Positions 14,970-23,804 are shown, counted from the stretch's first letter. The stretch: 42,951 nt of DNA from UBA668 sp038234785 (GCA_038234785.1 JBBQTC010000031.1:1-42951), one strand, 5' to 3'. Numbers and translations are program-made. The notes: generated from the sequence alone by a model not told the origin.

Positions 14970-15050
14970 GGCTTCTGGGTCGGATGCTTCCCGGATCCCG
15001 GGAAGATCGCTGGCCAGAAGCCCGAGCGGGAAGATCCCTGACCAGAAGCC
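14970..15050. repeat. Imperfect hairpin plus third repeat copy
   Basis: GGCTTCTGG (14970-14978) pairs with CCAGAAGCC (15014-15022), and CTTCCCGG (14987-14994) with CCGGGAAG (14998-15005) around the loop ATC. The right arm (15000-15022) recurs directly at 15028-15050 with two differences. There is no T tract, so this could be a terminator, an mRNA-processing hairpin or a REP-like element between the DUF885 and sulfatase genes. Confidence 0.65.
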
Positions 15051-15135
15051 GATCGCCTCGTGCGGCGTACGATCGAACTCGAACGCGCCGCTCACGTCGA
15101 CGGGGCCATCAGTCAAGGGAAGGTCACCGAGCAGC

Positions 15136-16584
15136 ATGCGCCCGAACGTACTCTTCATCACCCTCGACCAGTTCCGGGGCGACTCGTTGTCGTGCGCCGG
15201 CCACCCGCTGGTCCGCACTCCGAACCTCGATGCGCTCGCCGTCGAGGGTGTGCGGTTCGCACGTCACTATGCGCAGGCAGCTCCGTGTGCGCCCGGCCGC
15301 GCCGCGCTCTACACCGGCACCTATCAGATGAACAACCGCGTGGTCGCCAACGGCACACCGCTGGATCACCGTTTCGACAACGTCGCGCGGGTCGGCCTCC
15401 GCGCCGGCTACCACCCGGTGATGTTCGGGTACACCGACCAGGGGGCGGACCCGCGGCGCATCAGCGACCCGGCCGACCCTCGGCTGTCGAACTGGGAAGG
15501 CGTGCTCCCGGGGTTCGACGAACTGCTCTGCCTCGACGAGCGCCACGCGCCGTGGCTCGAGTGGTTGCGTTCGCTCGGTTACGACGCGACCGATCCGGAC
15601 CTCATGCTGGAGACCGAACACGAGCGGCCCGCAGAGCACTCCGTCACCACGTTCCTCACCGACCACTTCCTCGACTGGCTCGGGGAGCAGGACGAGCCGT
15701 GGTTCGCCCACACGTCCTACATCCGACCCCACCCCCCGTACGACGCGGCGGGCGACTACGCAACGATGTACGACCCCGCGGACTGCCCGCCGCCGCTCCC
15801 GATTCCCGAGGACCGCCACCCCATGCACGACATGTTCCTGTCGTATCCCGGGGTCGCTGCGCCGTCCGACGCCGAAGGCATCGCGCACCTCCGCTCGCAG
15901 TACTACGGGATGATCAGCGAGGTCGACCATCACCTCGGTCGCATCTGGCAGGCGCTCCGCGATCGCGGCGAGTGGGAGAACACGGTCGTCATCATCACCG
16001 CCGACCACGGCGAGCAACTCTGCGACCAGGGCCTGGTCCAGAAGCTGGGGTTCTTCGAGTCCAGCTATCACATCATCGGGCTCGTCCGCGACCCACGCCA
16101 TCGGCAGGGGTTCGGCACCGTCGTCACCGACTTCACCGAGAACGTCGACATCATGCCCACGCTCTGCGACGCGATCGGCGAACCCGTTCCGCTGCAGTGC
16201 GACGGATTCCCGCTGACGCCGTTCCTGCGCGGCGAGCGACCCTCGACGTGGCGCACCGAAGCCCACTACGAGTGGGACTGGCGCGACGTCTACATCACCC
16301 AGGGGGCGCACGAGTGGCCCTGGGACCGACGCCTCGAACGGCAGAACCTGGCGATGCTGCGGACCGACCGGTACGCATACGTGCAGTTCGGCGACGGCGA
16401 CTGGCTGTGCTTCGATCTCGAGGCGGATCCGACCTGGCAGACCAAGGTGACCGATCCGGCGGTCGTGCTCCCATTGGCACAGAAGATGCTGACCTGGCGC
16501 CAGCAGCACCTCGATCGTCAACTCACCGGCATGTTGTTGCGCAACGGCGGCGTCGGCCGGATGCCGGACCCGCTCCTCGCCTGA
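15136..16584 (+). CDS. Sulfatase / phosphonate monoester hydrolase-like enzyme
   Basis: 482 aa of the alkaline phosphatase superfamily. Metal and active-site motifs: NVLFITLDQFRGDSLSC at the N-terminus (D11) and CAPGRAALYTG at residues 51-61, which fits C-x-P-x-R, so C51 should be converted to formylglycine. ITADHGEQLCDQG supplies further metal ligands. There is no signal peptide, suggesting a cytoplasmic enzyme closer to phosphonate monoester or choline-sulfatase-like hydrolases than to secreted arylsulfatases. Start 15136 was chosen because the upstream open frame crosses the hairpin repeats and is not conserved-looking. A formylglycine-generating enzyme is not in the window. Confidence 0.88.
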   Translation: MRPNVLFITLDQFRGDSLSCAGHPLVRTPNLDALAVEGVRFARHYAQAAPCAPGRAALYTGTYQMNNRVVANGTPLDHRFDNVARVGLRAGYHPVMFGYTDQGADPRRISDPADPRLSNWEGVLPGFDELLCLDERHAPWLEWLRSLGYDATDPDLMLETEHERPAEHSVTTFLTDHFLDWLGEQDEPWFAHTSYIRPHPPYDAAGDYATMYDPADCPPPLPIPEDRHPMHDMFLSYPGVAAPSDAEGIAHLRSQYYGMISEVDHHLGRIWQALRDRGEWENTVVIITADHGEQLCDQGLVQKLGFFESSYHIIGLVRDPRHRQGFGTVVTDFTENVDIMPTLCDAIGEPVPLQCDGFPLTPFLRGERPSTWRTEAHYEWDWRDVYITQGAHEWPWDRRLERQNLAMLRTDRYAYVQFGDGDWLCFDLEADPTWQTKVTDPAVVLPLAQKMLTWRQQHLDRQLTGMLLRNGGVGRMPDPLLA

Positions 16585-16594
16585 CGTTGTCCAC

Positions 16595-17242
16595 CTAGCG
16601 GACGAAGCCGGCCATCACGTTGATCGTCAGTCCGACGATGACGGCGCCGAACAGGTACGAGAGCAGTGCGTGACGTGTCGCCGTACGACGAATCGGGCGC
16701 GCTGACAGGTCGGTGTCGCTGACGGCGAACGCCATCCCGATCGTGAACGACAGGTAGGCGAAGTCGTGGTAGTCGGGTGGCTCCTCCGTGTGGAAGTCGA
16801 CACCGCCGACGGGATCTCCGTAGTACAGCCGTGCATAGCGGAGCGTGTACATCGTGTGCACGACGCACCACGACAGCACCACGGTGAGGACCGCGAACAC
16901 CGTCAGCAGCGTCTCCATCGGCTGGTCGACGTGGCGGGCCTTGGCGAGGCCCAGCGCCATGCCGACGAGGCTGATGAGGCTGGCGGTGACCATCACCATC
17001 ACCGCCGCTGCGTGACTGCTGTCCTCACTCGTGGAGCGCGTGCGCGTCTCGGTGGGATCCAGCGGCCAGATCTCCGACCAGATCCACCCGAGCAAAACGG
17101 CGGCAACGACGTCCCAGCCGAGCAGCGCGGAGAACTGCCACGGCGCGACGAAGGCAACTGCACCGCCCGCGATCGCACCGACAACGGCGCAGAGGTTGAC
17201 GCGGGTTCGAGCGGACACCTGGCTGCGACGGGACGGACTCAT
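16595..17242 (-). CDS. DUF1345 family membrane protein
   Basis: 215 aa with about five membrane helices (VNLCAVVGAIAGGAVAFVA, WDVVAAVLLGWIWSEIW, VMVMVTASLISLVGMALGL, LLTVFAVLTVVLSWCVVHTMYTLRYA, HALLSYLFGAVIVGLTINVMA). The family signature DYHDFAYLSFTIGMAFAVSDTDL is present. Function is unknown. ATG 17242 lies one base after the trmB stop, so it is cotranscribed with trmB. Confidence 0.88.
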   Translation of the reverse strand: MSPSRRSQVSARTRVNLCAVVGAIAGGAVAFVAPWQFSALLGWDVVAAVLLGWIWSEIWPLDPTETRTRSTSEDSSHAAAVMVMVTASLISLVGMALGLAKARHVDQPMETLLTVFAVLTVVLSWCVVHTMYTLRYARLYYGDPVGGVDFHTEEPPDYHDFAYLSFTIGMAFAVSDTDLSARPIRRTATRHALLSYLFGAVIVGLTINVMAGFVR

Positions 17243-17243
17243 G

Positions 17244-17909
17244 TCATCGGATTCTCTCGTACAGGAGGTCCGTCGCGATGCGACCCTCCGCGAGACCCCG
17301 ACGTTCGAACCTGGTGACCGGCCGCCAGTCCGGTCGGGCGACGATGCCGCCCGCGAGTCGCGGCTCGTGCGCAATGACGTCCGCCGAGTGGCGTGCGTAC
17401 TCGTCGATGTCCGTGGCGACGTGGAGCGTGCCGCCGACCGTCAGCCGGTCGGTGAGGGTGCGCACCACGTCGTCGCGAACGATCCGCCGGTGGCGCTGCT
17501 TGTTCTTGAGCCAGGGGTCCGGGAACCAGATCCGGATCCCGGCGAGGCAGTCGGGCGCGAGCCGGGGCAGGAAGTCGAGCACGTCGTCCTCGACGATGCG
17601 AACGTGCTGCCATCCGTTGGCCTCGATCGCCTCGACCACCTTGGCGACGCCCGGCGTGTGCACCTCGGCGCCGATGATGCACTCCTCCGGTCGAGCGGAG
17701 GCCATGTCGATCAGCCCTTCACCGCCGCCGAACCCGACGTCCAACACCACTGGGGCGCCACGGCCGAACACCTCATCGAGGTCCAGCACCGGTCCGTCGG
17801 CTGCCATTCGCCACCGCGGCGCTGCGTCCGCGAATGCCGCGGCGCGCGCCGGACTGAGCCGCCGCCGACGGGGCTGAAAGCTGCGCGGGATGGGGTGCGT
17901 CGGGTCCAC
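17244..17909 (-). CDS. trmB: tRNA (guanine-N7-)-methyltransferase TrmB
   Basis: 221 aa, SAM-dependent enzyme forming m7G46 in tRNA. Motif I is VVLDVGFGGGEGLIDMA. It has IIGAEVHTPGVAKVVEAI, and the catalytic PDPW motif is in IWFPDPWLKNKQRHRRIV, both family hallmarks. The C-terminal T-x-x-E-type region is present as TRFERRGLAEG. GTG 17909 is the start. First gene of a two-gene operon with DUF1345 and divergent from the EamA gene. Confidence 0.93.
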   Translation of the reverse strand: MDPTHPIPRSFQPRRRRLSPARAAAFADAAPRWRMAADGPVLDLDEVFGRGAPVVLDVGFGGGEGLIDMASARPEECIIGAEVHTPGVAKVVEAIEANGWQHVRIVEDDVLDFLPRLAPDCLAGIRIWFPDPWLKNKQRHRRIVRDDVVRTLTDRLTVGGTLHVATDIDEYARHSADVIAHEPRLAGGIVARPDWRPVTRFERRGLAEGRIATDLLYERIR

Positions 17910-17993
17910 TTCGGCATTCCTAGCGGACCGGGGTCACCGACGAACAGCAGAACCCGCTCGGTGGAACGGTCGTACCACTAATGTCGCCGCAGC

Positions 17994-18908
17994 ATGGACC
18001 AGCAGCGTCTTCCCGTGGTGGCGTCCTCGATGGCTGTCGGCGCGGGGATCGTGTGGAGCTTCGGCGCGATCGCAAGCAGGAAGGCCGACCGCAGCGATGC
18101 CTTCCAATACATGATCTGGCGCTCGATCGGGATCATCGTGGTCATCGAGATCGCGGCCGCGATCCAGCGCCGTCCGGGTCCCACGTTCCGGGCATGGCGG
18201 AGCGGTCGGGTGATGGTGTACGCCAACCTCGGGCTGTTCCTCGCGTCCATCGCGTTCGTCTACGCGGTGAAGACCACCACCCCGGCCAACGCGGCATTCC
18301 TCGGTTCGCTGACCCCGCTGGTCGCCGTCGTGTTCTCACGCGTCCTCGGCGAGCACCTGTCCCGCTCCACGATCGTCGCACTCTGCATCGGCATGGTGGG
18401 ACTCGTCATCACCGTCGTCAGCGACCTCGATGCCGGCGACATGATGGGCAACGTCTCAGCCATGCTCGCATCCGTCGGCTTCGCGGTCTACACGGTCTGC
18501 CTGCGCACCGACACCGAGCGGGACTGGTCACCGGTGCTGCCCGGCTACGGACTGTTGATGATCGTCGTCTGTGGCGCGGTCACCCTCGCCCACGGCAAGA
18601 CCCTCGTCCCGCCGGCGCCGAACATCGCCCTCGCCCTGCTGCACGGCGCGGTGTTCATCGTGGTCGGCACAGCGATGTTCAACGCCGCATCCAAGCACCT
18701 GCCCGCAGTCCCGATGACCGTGTTCGCCCAGACCGAGATGGTGTTCGTGCCGATCTGGGGCTTCATCGTGCTCGGCCTGCACCCCAAGCCGCTCACGCTC
18801 GTCGGAGGAGCCATCATCTTCTTCGCCGTCGTCGGCAAGGCCCTGTACGACGCATCGAGGGGCGAGCCCACCGAGTTCACGACTGCCCCCGACCTGCCGC
18901 TGCTCTGA
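17994..18908 (+). CDS. EamA/DMT family transporter
   Basis: 304 aa with ten predicted helices in two EamA repeats: MAVGAGIVWSFGAIASRKAD ... NLGLFLASIAFVYAVKTTTPANAAFLGSLTPLVAVVFSRVLGEHL, then a second half ending QTEMVFVPIWGFIVLGLHPKPLTLVGGAIIFFAVVGKAL. DMT carriers move small metabolites across the membrane; the substrate is unknown. TAATGT (17979-17984) could be its -10. Confidence 0.88.
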   Translation: MDQQRLPVVASSMAVGAGIVWSFGAIASRKADRSDAFQYMIWRSIGIIVVIEIAAAIQRRPGPTFRAWRSGRVMVYANLGLFLASIAFVYAVKTTTPANAAFLGSLTPLVAVVFSRVLGEHLSRSTIVALCIGMVGLVITVVSDLDAGDMMGNVSAMLASVGFAVYTVCLRTDTERDWSPVLPGYGLLMIVVCGAVTLAHGKTLVPPAPNIALALLHGAVFIVVGTAMFNAASKHLPAVPMTVFAQTEMVFVPIWGFIVLGLHPKPLTLVGGAIIFFAVVGKALYDASRGEPTEFTTAPDLPLL

Positions 18909-18934
18909 CCCCTGGAACGTGCCAATCTGGATGG

Positions 18935-19273
18935 ATGACCCGTGAGTGTTGGCTGGTGAGCAACGGCACTGTGCTCGCCAGCGCGGAACAGGCCGAGACA
19001 CACCAGGAGCGCAGCAAGGGATTGCTCGGCCGCCACGGCGCCGAGGGTGCGATGGTCCTGCCCAGGACGCGCTGGGTGCACACGCTCGGGATGAAGTTCG
19101 CGATCGACGTCGCCCACCTCGACGGCAAGGGCGTCGTACTCCGGATCAGCCACATGGCGCCCCACCGGATCGGGCCGATCGTGTGGAGTGCTCGTTCTGT
19201 CGTCGAGGGCGAGGCAGGGTCGTTCGAACGCTGGGGACTGCACGTCGGCGATGTCGTGGAGTTGCGCGAGTGA
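18935..19273 (+). CDS. DUF192 family protein
   Basis: 112 aa matching DUF192: ERSKGLLGRHGAEGAMVLPRTRWVHTLGMKFAIDVAHLDGKGVVLRI, then SARSVVEGEAGSFERWGLHVGDVVEL. A small beta-rich domain of unknown function; many homologues carry a signal peptide but this one does not. Its TGA overlaps the rsmI GTG, so the two are coupled. CAATCT six bases before the ATG may be a weak leaderless -10. Confidence 0.88.
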   Translation: MTRECWLVSNGTVLASAEQAETHQERSKGLLGRHGAEGAMVLPRTRWVHTLGMKFAIDVAHLDGKGVVLRISHMAPHRIGPIVWSARSVVEGEAGSFERWGLHVGDVVELRE

Positions 19274-20103
19274 CGGGTCGGCTCGTGCTCGTCAGCACAC
19301 CGATCGGCAACCTCGGCGACCTCACCGCTCGGGCCGTGGAGGAGCTCCGGCGCTGCTCGCTCATCTGCTGCGAGGACACCCGCCACAGCGGCAAACTGCT
19401 CTCCCACGCCGGCATCAGCGGCGTCCGCCTCGCGATCGCCAACGAGCACACCGAGTCCGCTCGCACCGACGAGGTGCTGGGTCTCCTCGCGACCGGTGCC
19501 GATGTCGCCGTCGTCACCGATGCCGGAACACCAGGTATCAGCGACCCGGGGATGCGGCTCGTGCGCGCTGCCATCGATGCCGGCCACGTCGTGTCGGCCG
19601 TGCCCGGCCCGGCCGCGCTGGTGATGGCGATCGTCGTCAGTGGGTTCGACACCACGCGGTTCGTGTTCGAGGGCTTCCTCCCCCGCAGCGGGCGCGAGCG
19701 CACCGAACGGCTGGCCGAGATCGCGACCGAACGGCGAACGACCGTGCTCTACGAGGCCCCGCACCGTGTGGTTCGCACCGTTCGCGATCTCGGTACCTCC
19801 TGCGGCGCGTTGCGTCGGGTCGCGCTCGCCCGCGAACTGACCAAGCTCCACGAGGAGGTGTGGCGAGGAACCTTGGAGCGCGCTGCCGCTCACGTCGACG
19901 AGGTCGCACCACGCGGCGAGTACGTGATCGTCATCGAGGGCGCAGCAGCACCTCTCGACGCAACGGACGAAGCGATCCTCGACGCGTTACACATGGCACT
20001 CTCCGCCGGCGACGATCGTCGGACGGCGATCGCTACGGTGATGGAGGCGACCGGCGCGGCGAAGCGCCGGGTGTACGACCTCGCACTGACGATTCCACGA
20101 TGA
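19270..20103 (+). CDS. rsmI: 16S rRNA (cytidine(1402)-2'-O)-methyltransferase RsmI
   Basis: 277 aa, tetrapyrrole-methylase fold. N-terminal LVLVSTPIGNLGDLTARAVEEL, CEDTRHSGKLLSHAGI and VTDAGTPGISDPGMRLVRAAIDAG are diagnostic. RAHLLYEAPHR-type region is present as RTTVLYEAPHRVVRTVRDL, and a C-terminal helical tail ends AAKRRVYDLALTI. It 2'-O-methylates C1402 in the 16S decoding centre. GTG 19270 overlaps the DUF192 stop; its own TGA overlaps the HAD gene. Confidence 0.95.
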   Translation: MTGRLVLVSTPIGNLGDLTARAVEELRRCSLICCEDTRHSGKLLSHAGISGVRLAIANEHTESARTDEVLGLLATGADVAVVTDAGTPGISDPGMRLVRAAIDAGHVVSAVPGPAALVMAIVVSGFDTTRFVFEGFLPRSGRERTERLAEIATERRTTVLYEAPHRVVRTVRDLGTSCGALRRVALARELTKLHEEVWRGTLERAAAHVDEVAPRGEYVIVIEGAAAPLDATDEAILDALHMALSAGDDRRTAIATVMEATGAAKRRVYDLALTIPR

Positions 20104-20888
20104 CCGAACTCCCGATCTACTCCAGCGGGCCGAGCGCCGCCTTCTTCGACCTCGACCGCACCCTCATCAGCGGCTCCAGCGCGTTCGTCCTCGGCGTGGC
20201 CGCATGGCGCGGCAAGCTCGTCCCCACCCGTCAGTTCGTTCGCGACGCAGCCAGCGCGCTCAGCTTCCTCATGTCCGGTGCCGACGACGACACCTCTCAC
20301 GGCGTGCGCGACCGCATCCTCGGCGCCGTGAAGGGAGTCCACGTCGACGATCTGGTCGCCCTCAACGCCGAGATCGTCCCGAAGCTGATGGACCGGGTCC
20401 GGCCGGAGTCGCAGCGACTCATCGAGCAACACCGCCAGGCCCACCGCGCCACCTACATCGTCTCGGCATCTCCGATCGAGCTCGTCGAACCGCTGGCGAA
20501 GGCGCTGGGCATGACCGCCGGCATCGGCACCCGCAGTGAGATCGTCGACGGCATGTACACGGGCGAGCTGGCGGGGCCGTTCTGCTACGCCGAGGGCAAG
20601 GTGGAAGCCATGGAGGAGTTGGCCCGCTGGGAGGGGTTCGACCTCGATCAGTGCTGGGCGTACAGCGACTCGGCCAGCGACTTGCCGATGCTGCAGGCGG
20701 TCGGTCATCCGGTGGCGGTCAATCCCGACGCCAAGCTCGAGCGCGTCGCCGGCCAGAACGGCTGGCCGATCGTGGAGTTCCGCAAGCGGAGCAAGGCCGT
20801 GATCCGCCGTACCACCCAGACGGTGGGCGCCGCCGGACTCGCCATGGGCGGGTTCGCGGGCGGCGTGCGCTGGGCCCGCAACCGCTGA
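20100..20888 (+). CDS. HAD-IB family phosphatase
   Basis: 262 aa HAD hydrolase, SerB-like subfamily IB. Motif I AAFFDLDRTLISGSS gives nucleophile D17 and acid/base D19, motif II is in TYIVSASPIELVEPLA, and motif IV is AYSDSASDLPML. A C-terminal basic/hydrophobic tail (KRSKAVIRRTTQTVGAAGLAMGGFAGGVRW) might associate with membranes. Relatives include phosphoserine phosphatases and lysophosphatidic-acid phosphatase-like proteins, so the substrate is uncertain. ATGA overlap with rsmI. Confidence 0.88.
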   Translation: MTELPIYSSGPSAAFFDLDRTLISGSSAFVLGVAAWRGKLVPTRQFVRDAASALSFLMSGADDDTSHGVRDRILGAVKGVHVDDLVALNAEIVPKLMDRVRPESQRLIEQHRQAHRATYIVSASPIELVEPLAKALGMTAGIGTRSEIVDGMYTGELAGPFCYAEGKVEAMEELARWEGFDLDQCWAYSDSASDLPMLQAVGHPVAVNPDAKLERVAGQNGWPIVEFRKRSKAVIRRTTQTVGAAGLAMGGFAGGVRWARNR

Positions 20889-20903
20889 CTCGTCCCGAGC
20901 TCG

Positions 20904-21692
20904 TCAGCTCAGTGGCGTCAGGCCGAGTTGCCGGGACTGCGCGACCAGTCGGCCGGCCGAGTCCCAGACCTCGCCGTCCTCGTTGAGGAAGCCTCCCTGC
21001 ACGAACTGCGAGCGGAACACGCAACGCACCGGTCCGGGCGCAGGAATGCCTCGCACGTGCACCGTGTACTCGACGGTCGGCACCCAGCCCGGGGGCATGT
21101 CGAGGTGGAACACCGCGGGCGGGAACGCATCGCACACCATCAGCAGCGCGAGCGTGTCGATCGGACGCCCGTCCTTGAACGCGAACCAACCCGCCATCTC
21201 AGCGACACCACTGCGGTCGGCGTGGACCCATCCCGCATAATCGGGGTGGAGGCGCACGGCGAGCCGCTCCATCATCCCCACCATCACGGTGCCCTGCTGC
21301 GGGCTGCGCGGCGAGCACTCCTCGAACGGCGGCAGGTCCGGCGGGCCGACCGCCAGATGCTCGTAGGCCGACGACGGCGTCGACAGATCGCCGAACGCAC
21401 CCACGAGCTGAAGCAGCGGGACCCCATCGCGTGTCATCTGCCCGGCCACGGTGGCGAACCGACGCCCGGACTTCGCCACAACACCATCGATGCGGACCGG
21501 TCCTGGCTTGCCCGGTGCGAGGTAGTGGGCGGTGACACTGATGGGGTCGGGGCGACCGGCGAGCTGCCGGAGTCCCCTCGCAGCCAGCGCCATCAGGTAC
21601 CCGCCGTTGGCGTTGCCGTTGATGTCCCAGCCGTCGTGGATCGCACACGAACCATCGGCGGCGACGTCGGTTGCGTCATCGAACTCACTCAT
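20904..21692 (-). CDS. Thioesterase family protein (TesB-like double hotdog)
   Basis: 262 aa. The N-terminal hotdog includes DGWDINGNANGGYLMALAARGL and PISVTAHYLAPGKPGPVRIDGVVAKSGRRFATVAGQMTRDG; the C-terminal hotdog includes VEYTVHVRGIPAPGPVRCVFRSQFVQGGFLNEDGEVWDSAGRLVAQSRQL. This matches the acyl-CoA thioesterase TesB/4HBT_3 family that hydrolyses acyl-CoA. It is divergent from the ABC permease and could act with the nearby acyl-CoA synthetase in lipid metabolism, though they are not in one operon. Confidence 0.88.
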   Translation of the reverse strand: MSEFDDATDVAADGSCAIHDGWDINGNANGGYLMALAARGLRQLAGRPDPISVTAHYLAPGKPGPVRIDGVVAKSGRRFATVAGQMTRDGVPLLQLVGAFGDLSTPSSAYEHLAVGPPDLPPFEECSPRSPQQGTVMVGMMERLAVRLHPDYAGWVHADRSGVAEMAGWFAFKDGRPIDTLALLMVCDAFPPAVFHLDMPPGWVPTVEYTVHVRGIPAPGPVRCVFRSQFVQGGFLNEDGEVWDSAGRLVAQSRQLGLTPLS

Positions 21693-21760
21693 GACTGACC
21701 ATCTTTGCCGCCCGCGCAGCTACTGTGCGCTGTCGAGCGACAGGTGACGGGGGTGTGTGG

Positions 21761-22819
21761 ATGCTGAGGGCCGCGTTGCGGGACCTGCAGTGGCGGAGAA
21801 AGCGATTCATCATCACCATCGTGGGCACGGCACTCGTGTTCGCGATGAGCTTGTTGATGAGCGGTCTCAGCAACTCGTTCAGCGTCGAGATCGATCGCAC
21901 CCTCGACACGCAGGGCGCGGATTGGTGGATCACCCGCAACGACGCCGCGGGAGCGTTCAGCCCCGGCAGCTTCCTCACCCCGGCAGATGTCGCCGCGGTG
22001 ACCACCGGGTTCACGGCGGCTGCGCCGATGCTCTACGGCTCCGCCACGGCCGAATCCAACCCTGGCCAGGACGACAACGAGCTCCTCAACGTGACCATCT
22101 TCGGTGTCATCCCCGACGAGGTGGGCGCCCCCACCGACGTCGTCGACGGCACCACGATGATCCACGACGGGGAGGTGATCGTGCCCCGCGGGCTCGGCAT
22201 GTCGGTGGGCGACACCATCCGGATCGCCGGGCACGAACTGATCGTCGTCGGCGTGCTCGACAAGGCATCGCTGCTCGCCGGCACACCGACCGTCACCGTC
22301 ACCCTGGCCGACGCGCAACGCATGCTGCTCGGCGGCCAACCGCTCGCGTCGATGGTGGTCGCCCGTGGCACGACCGCCGTGGCCGACGGCTTCCGCGCGT
22401 TCACCCGAGCCGAGGCCAGAAGCGACCTGATGCGGCCCATGGAGAACCCGGCGAAGTCGATCGACTTCGTGAAGTTCCTCCTCTGGATCGTCGCCGGGCT
22501 GATCATCGCCTCGGTCGTCTACCTCACCGTGCTCGAGCGGACTCGTGACATCGCCGTCTTCAAGGCGACCGGCGTCGGCACCGCTGCGATCGGCGCGGGG
22601 ATCTGTCTGCAGGCCGTGATCCTGGCGGTCGTCGCTTCGCTGTTGGGGATCGTCCTGGCGAAGCTCCTCTCGCCGGTGTTCCCGATGGATGTCGAGATCT
22701 CCGTCCGTTCCATGATCGAGTTGCCGCTCCTGGCCATCGTCGTCGGCATCGCCGCTGGGCTCGTCGGCGTGCGACGCACGACCAAGGTCGCGCCGGCGAC
22801 GGCATTCGGAGGTCCGTGA
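21761..22819 (+). CDS. ABC transporter permease (FtsX/MacB type)
   Basis: 352 aa. A first membrane helix (RKRFIITIVGTALVFAMSLLMSGL) is followed by a large extracytoplasmic domain of about 200 residues, then three helices near 240-345 (FVKFLLWIVAGLIIASVVYLTVLERTRDIAVFKATG ... LQAVILAVVASLLGIVLAKLL ... LLAIVVGIAAGLVGVRRT). The ERTRDIAVFKATG coupling motif is typical of FtsX-like permeases in lipoprotein, lipid or peptide export. The ATPase gene starts two bases after its stop. Confidence 0.9.
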   Translation: MLRAALRDLQWRRKRFIITIVGTALVFAMSLLMSGLSNSFSVEIDRTLDTQGADWWITRNDAAGAFSPGSFLTPADVAAVTTGFTAAAPMLYGSATAESNPGQDDNELLNVTIFGVIPDEVGAPTDVVDGTTMIHDGEVIVPRGLGMSVGDTIRIAGHELIVVGVLDKASLLAGTPTVTVTLADAQRMLLGGQPLASMVVARGTTAVADGFRAFTRAEARSDLMRPMENPAKSIDFVKFLLWIVAGLIIASVVYLTVLERTRDIAVFKATGVGTAAIGAGICLQAVILAVVASLLGIVLAKLLSPVFPMDVEISVRSMIELPLLAIVVGIAAGLVGVRRTTKVAPATAFGGP

Positions 22820-22820
22820 C

Positions 22821-23801
22821 ATGAGCGAACCCGTCGACGTCGAGATCGACGACTTGGTGGTCGAGTACCACCGGGGCGGCTATCCCATCCGGCCCCTGGA
22901 CGGTTTCTCCATGCGGGTCGAGCCTGGCACGCTCGCGCTCCTCCTCGGCCCATCGGGGTGCGGCAAGACGACGCTGCTGTCCTGCCTCGCCGGAATCCAA
23001 CGGCCGGCATCGGGCCGTATCGCAGTGAACGGAGTGAGTGTCACCGAGCTCACCTCGGCCGAGCTCACCTCGTACCGGCGCAATCAGGTCGGTGTCGTGT
23101 TCCAGGCGTTCAACCTGGTTCCCAGCCTGACCGCACTCGAGAACGTGATGATCCCCCTGCGCGCCGCGGGGTGGGCACGAGGTGACGCGGAGCAGCGGGC
23201 AAAGGAACTGCTGCGCGACGTCGGGCTGCACGAACGAGGCGATCACCGACCGGGCTCGCTCAGCGGCGGACAGATGCAGCGCGTCGCCATCGCCCGGGCC
23301 CTCGCCCTCGACCCACCGCTGATCGTGGCCGACGAGCCGACGGCCAACCTCGACCACGTCCAGGTCGAGACGGTGCTGCGCATCCTTCGAGGCCTGACCA
23401 AGCGTGGACGAACCGTCGTGGTGAGCACCCACGACCAGCGTCTCCTCCCGCTCGCCGACCAGGTCGTGGAGATGGCACCCGAGCACAGCTCCGACCTCAC
23501 CCCGTCGCTCGTCGTCACGTGCGCCACCGGTGACGAGCTCTTCGCCGAGGGCGCCGAGGGGAACCGGCTCTACCGCATCGAGTCGGGTTCGATCGAGCTC
23601 ACCCGGGGCGGCGAGCACCTGCACACCGCCGGTCCGGGCGAAGTGTTCGGCGAGATGGCGCCGCTGTTCAGCCTCCCCCGCTCGGCACGTGCCGTGGCGG
23701 CGCAGACCACCACGTTGACCGGGTACACCGTCGACGGGTTCACGGCAGAGTTCGGCGGCGAGGAGTTGCGCCGGCTGGTCAGCCGCTTCGAAGAGCAGTG
23801 A
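22821..23801 (+). CDS. ABC ATPase fused to cyclic-nucleotide-binding domain
   Basis: 326 aa. Residues 8-220 form a LolD/MacB-type ATPase: Walker A GPSGCGKT (43-50), Q-loop VVFQAFNLVP, signature LSGGQ (147-151), Walker B LIVADEP (167-173), H-switch STHD. Residues about 222-315 form a cNMP-binding fold (GDELFAEGAEGNRLYRIESGSIEL ... FGEMAPLFSLPRSARAVA), with the phosphate-binding-cassette residues G277, E278 and R287 present. The fusion suggests that the transporter is gated by cAMP/cGMP or a similar ligand. Pairs with the permease directly upstream; converges on the acyl-CoA synthetase. Confidence 0.9.
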   Translation: MSEPVDVEIDDLVVEYHRGGYPIRPLDGFSMRVEPGTLALLLGPSGCGKTTLLSCLAGIQRPASGRIAVNGVSVTELTSAELTSYRRNQVGVVFQAFNLVPSLTALENVMIPLRAAGWARGDAEQRAKELLRDVGLHERGDHRPGSLSGGQMQRVAIARALALDPPLIVADEPTANLDHVQVETVLRILRGLTKRGRTVVVSTHDQRLLPLADQVVEMAPEHSSDLTPSLVVTCATGDELFAEGAEGNRLYRIESGSIELTRGGEHLHTAGPGEVFGEMAPLFSLPRSARAVAAQTTTLTGYTVDGFTAEFGGEELRRLVSRFEEQ

Positions 23802-23804
23802 CCG

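Noticed and set aside
15124..16521. 465-aa minus-strand frame opposite the sulfatase
   Set aside because: The plus strand encodes all sulfatase motifs in order; the antisense frame has no recognisable domain.
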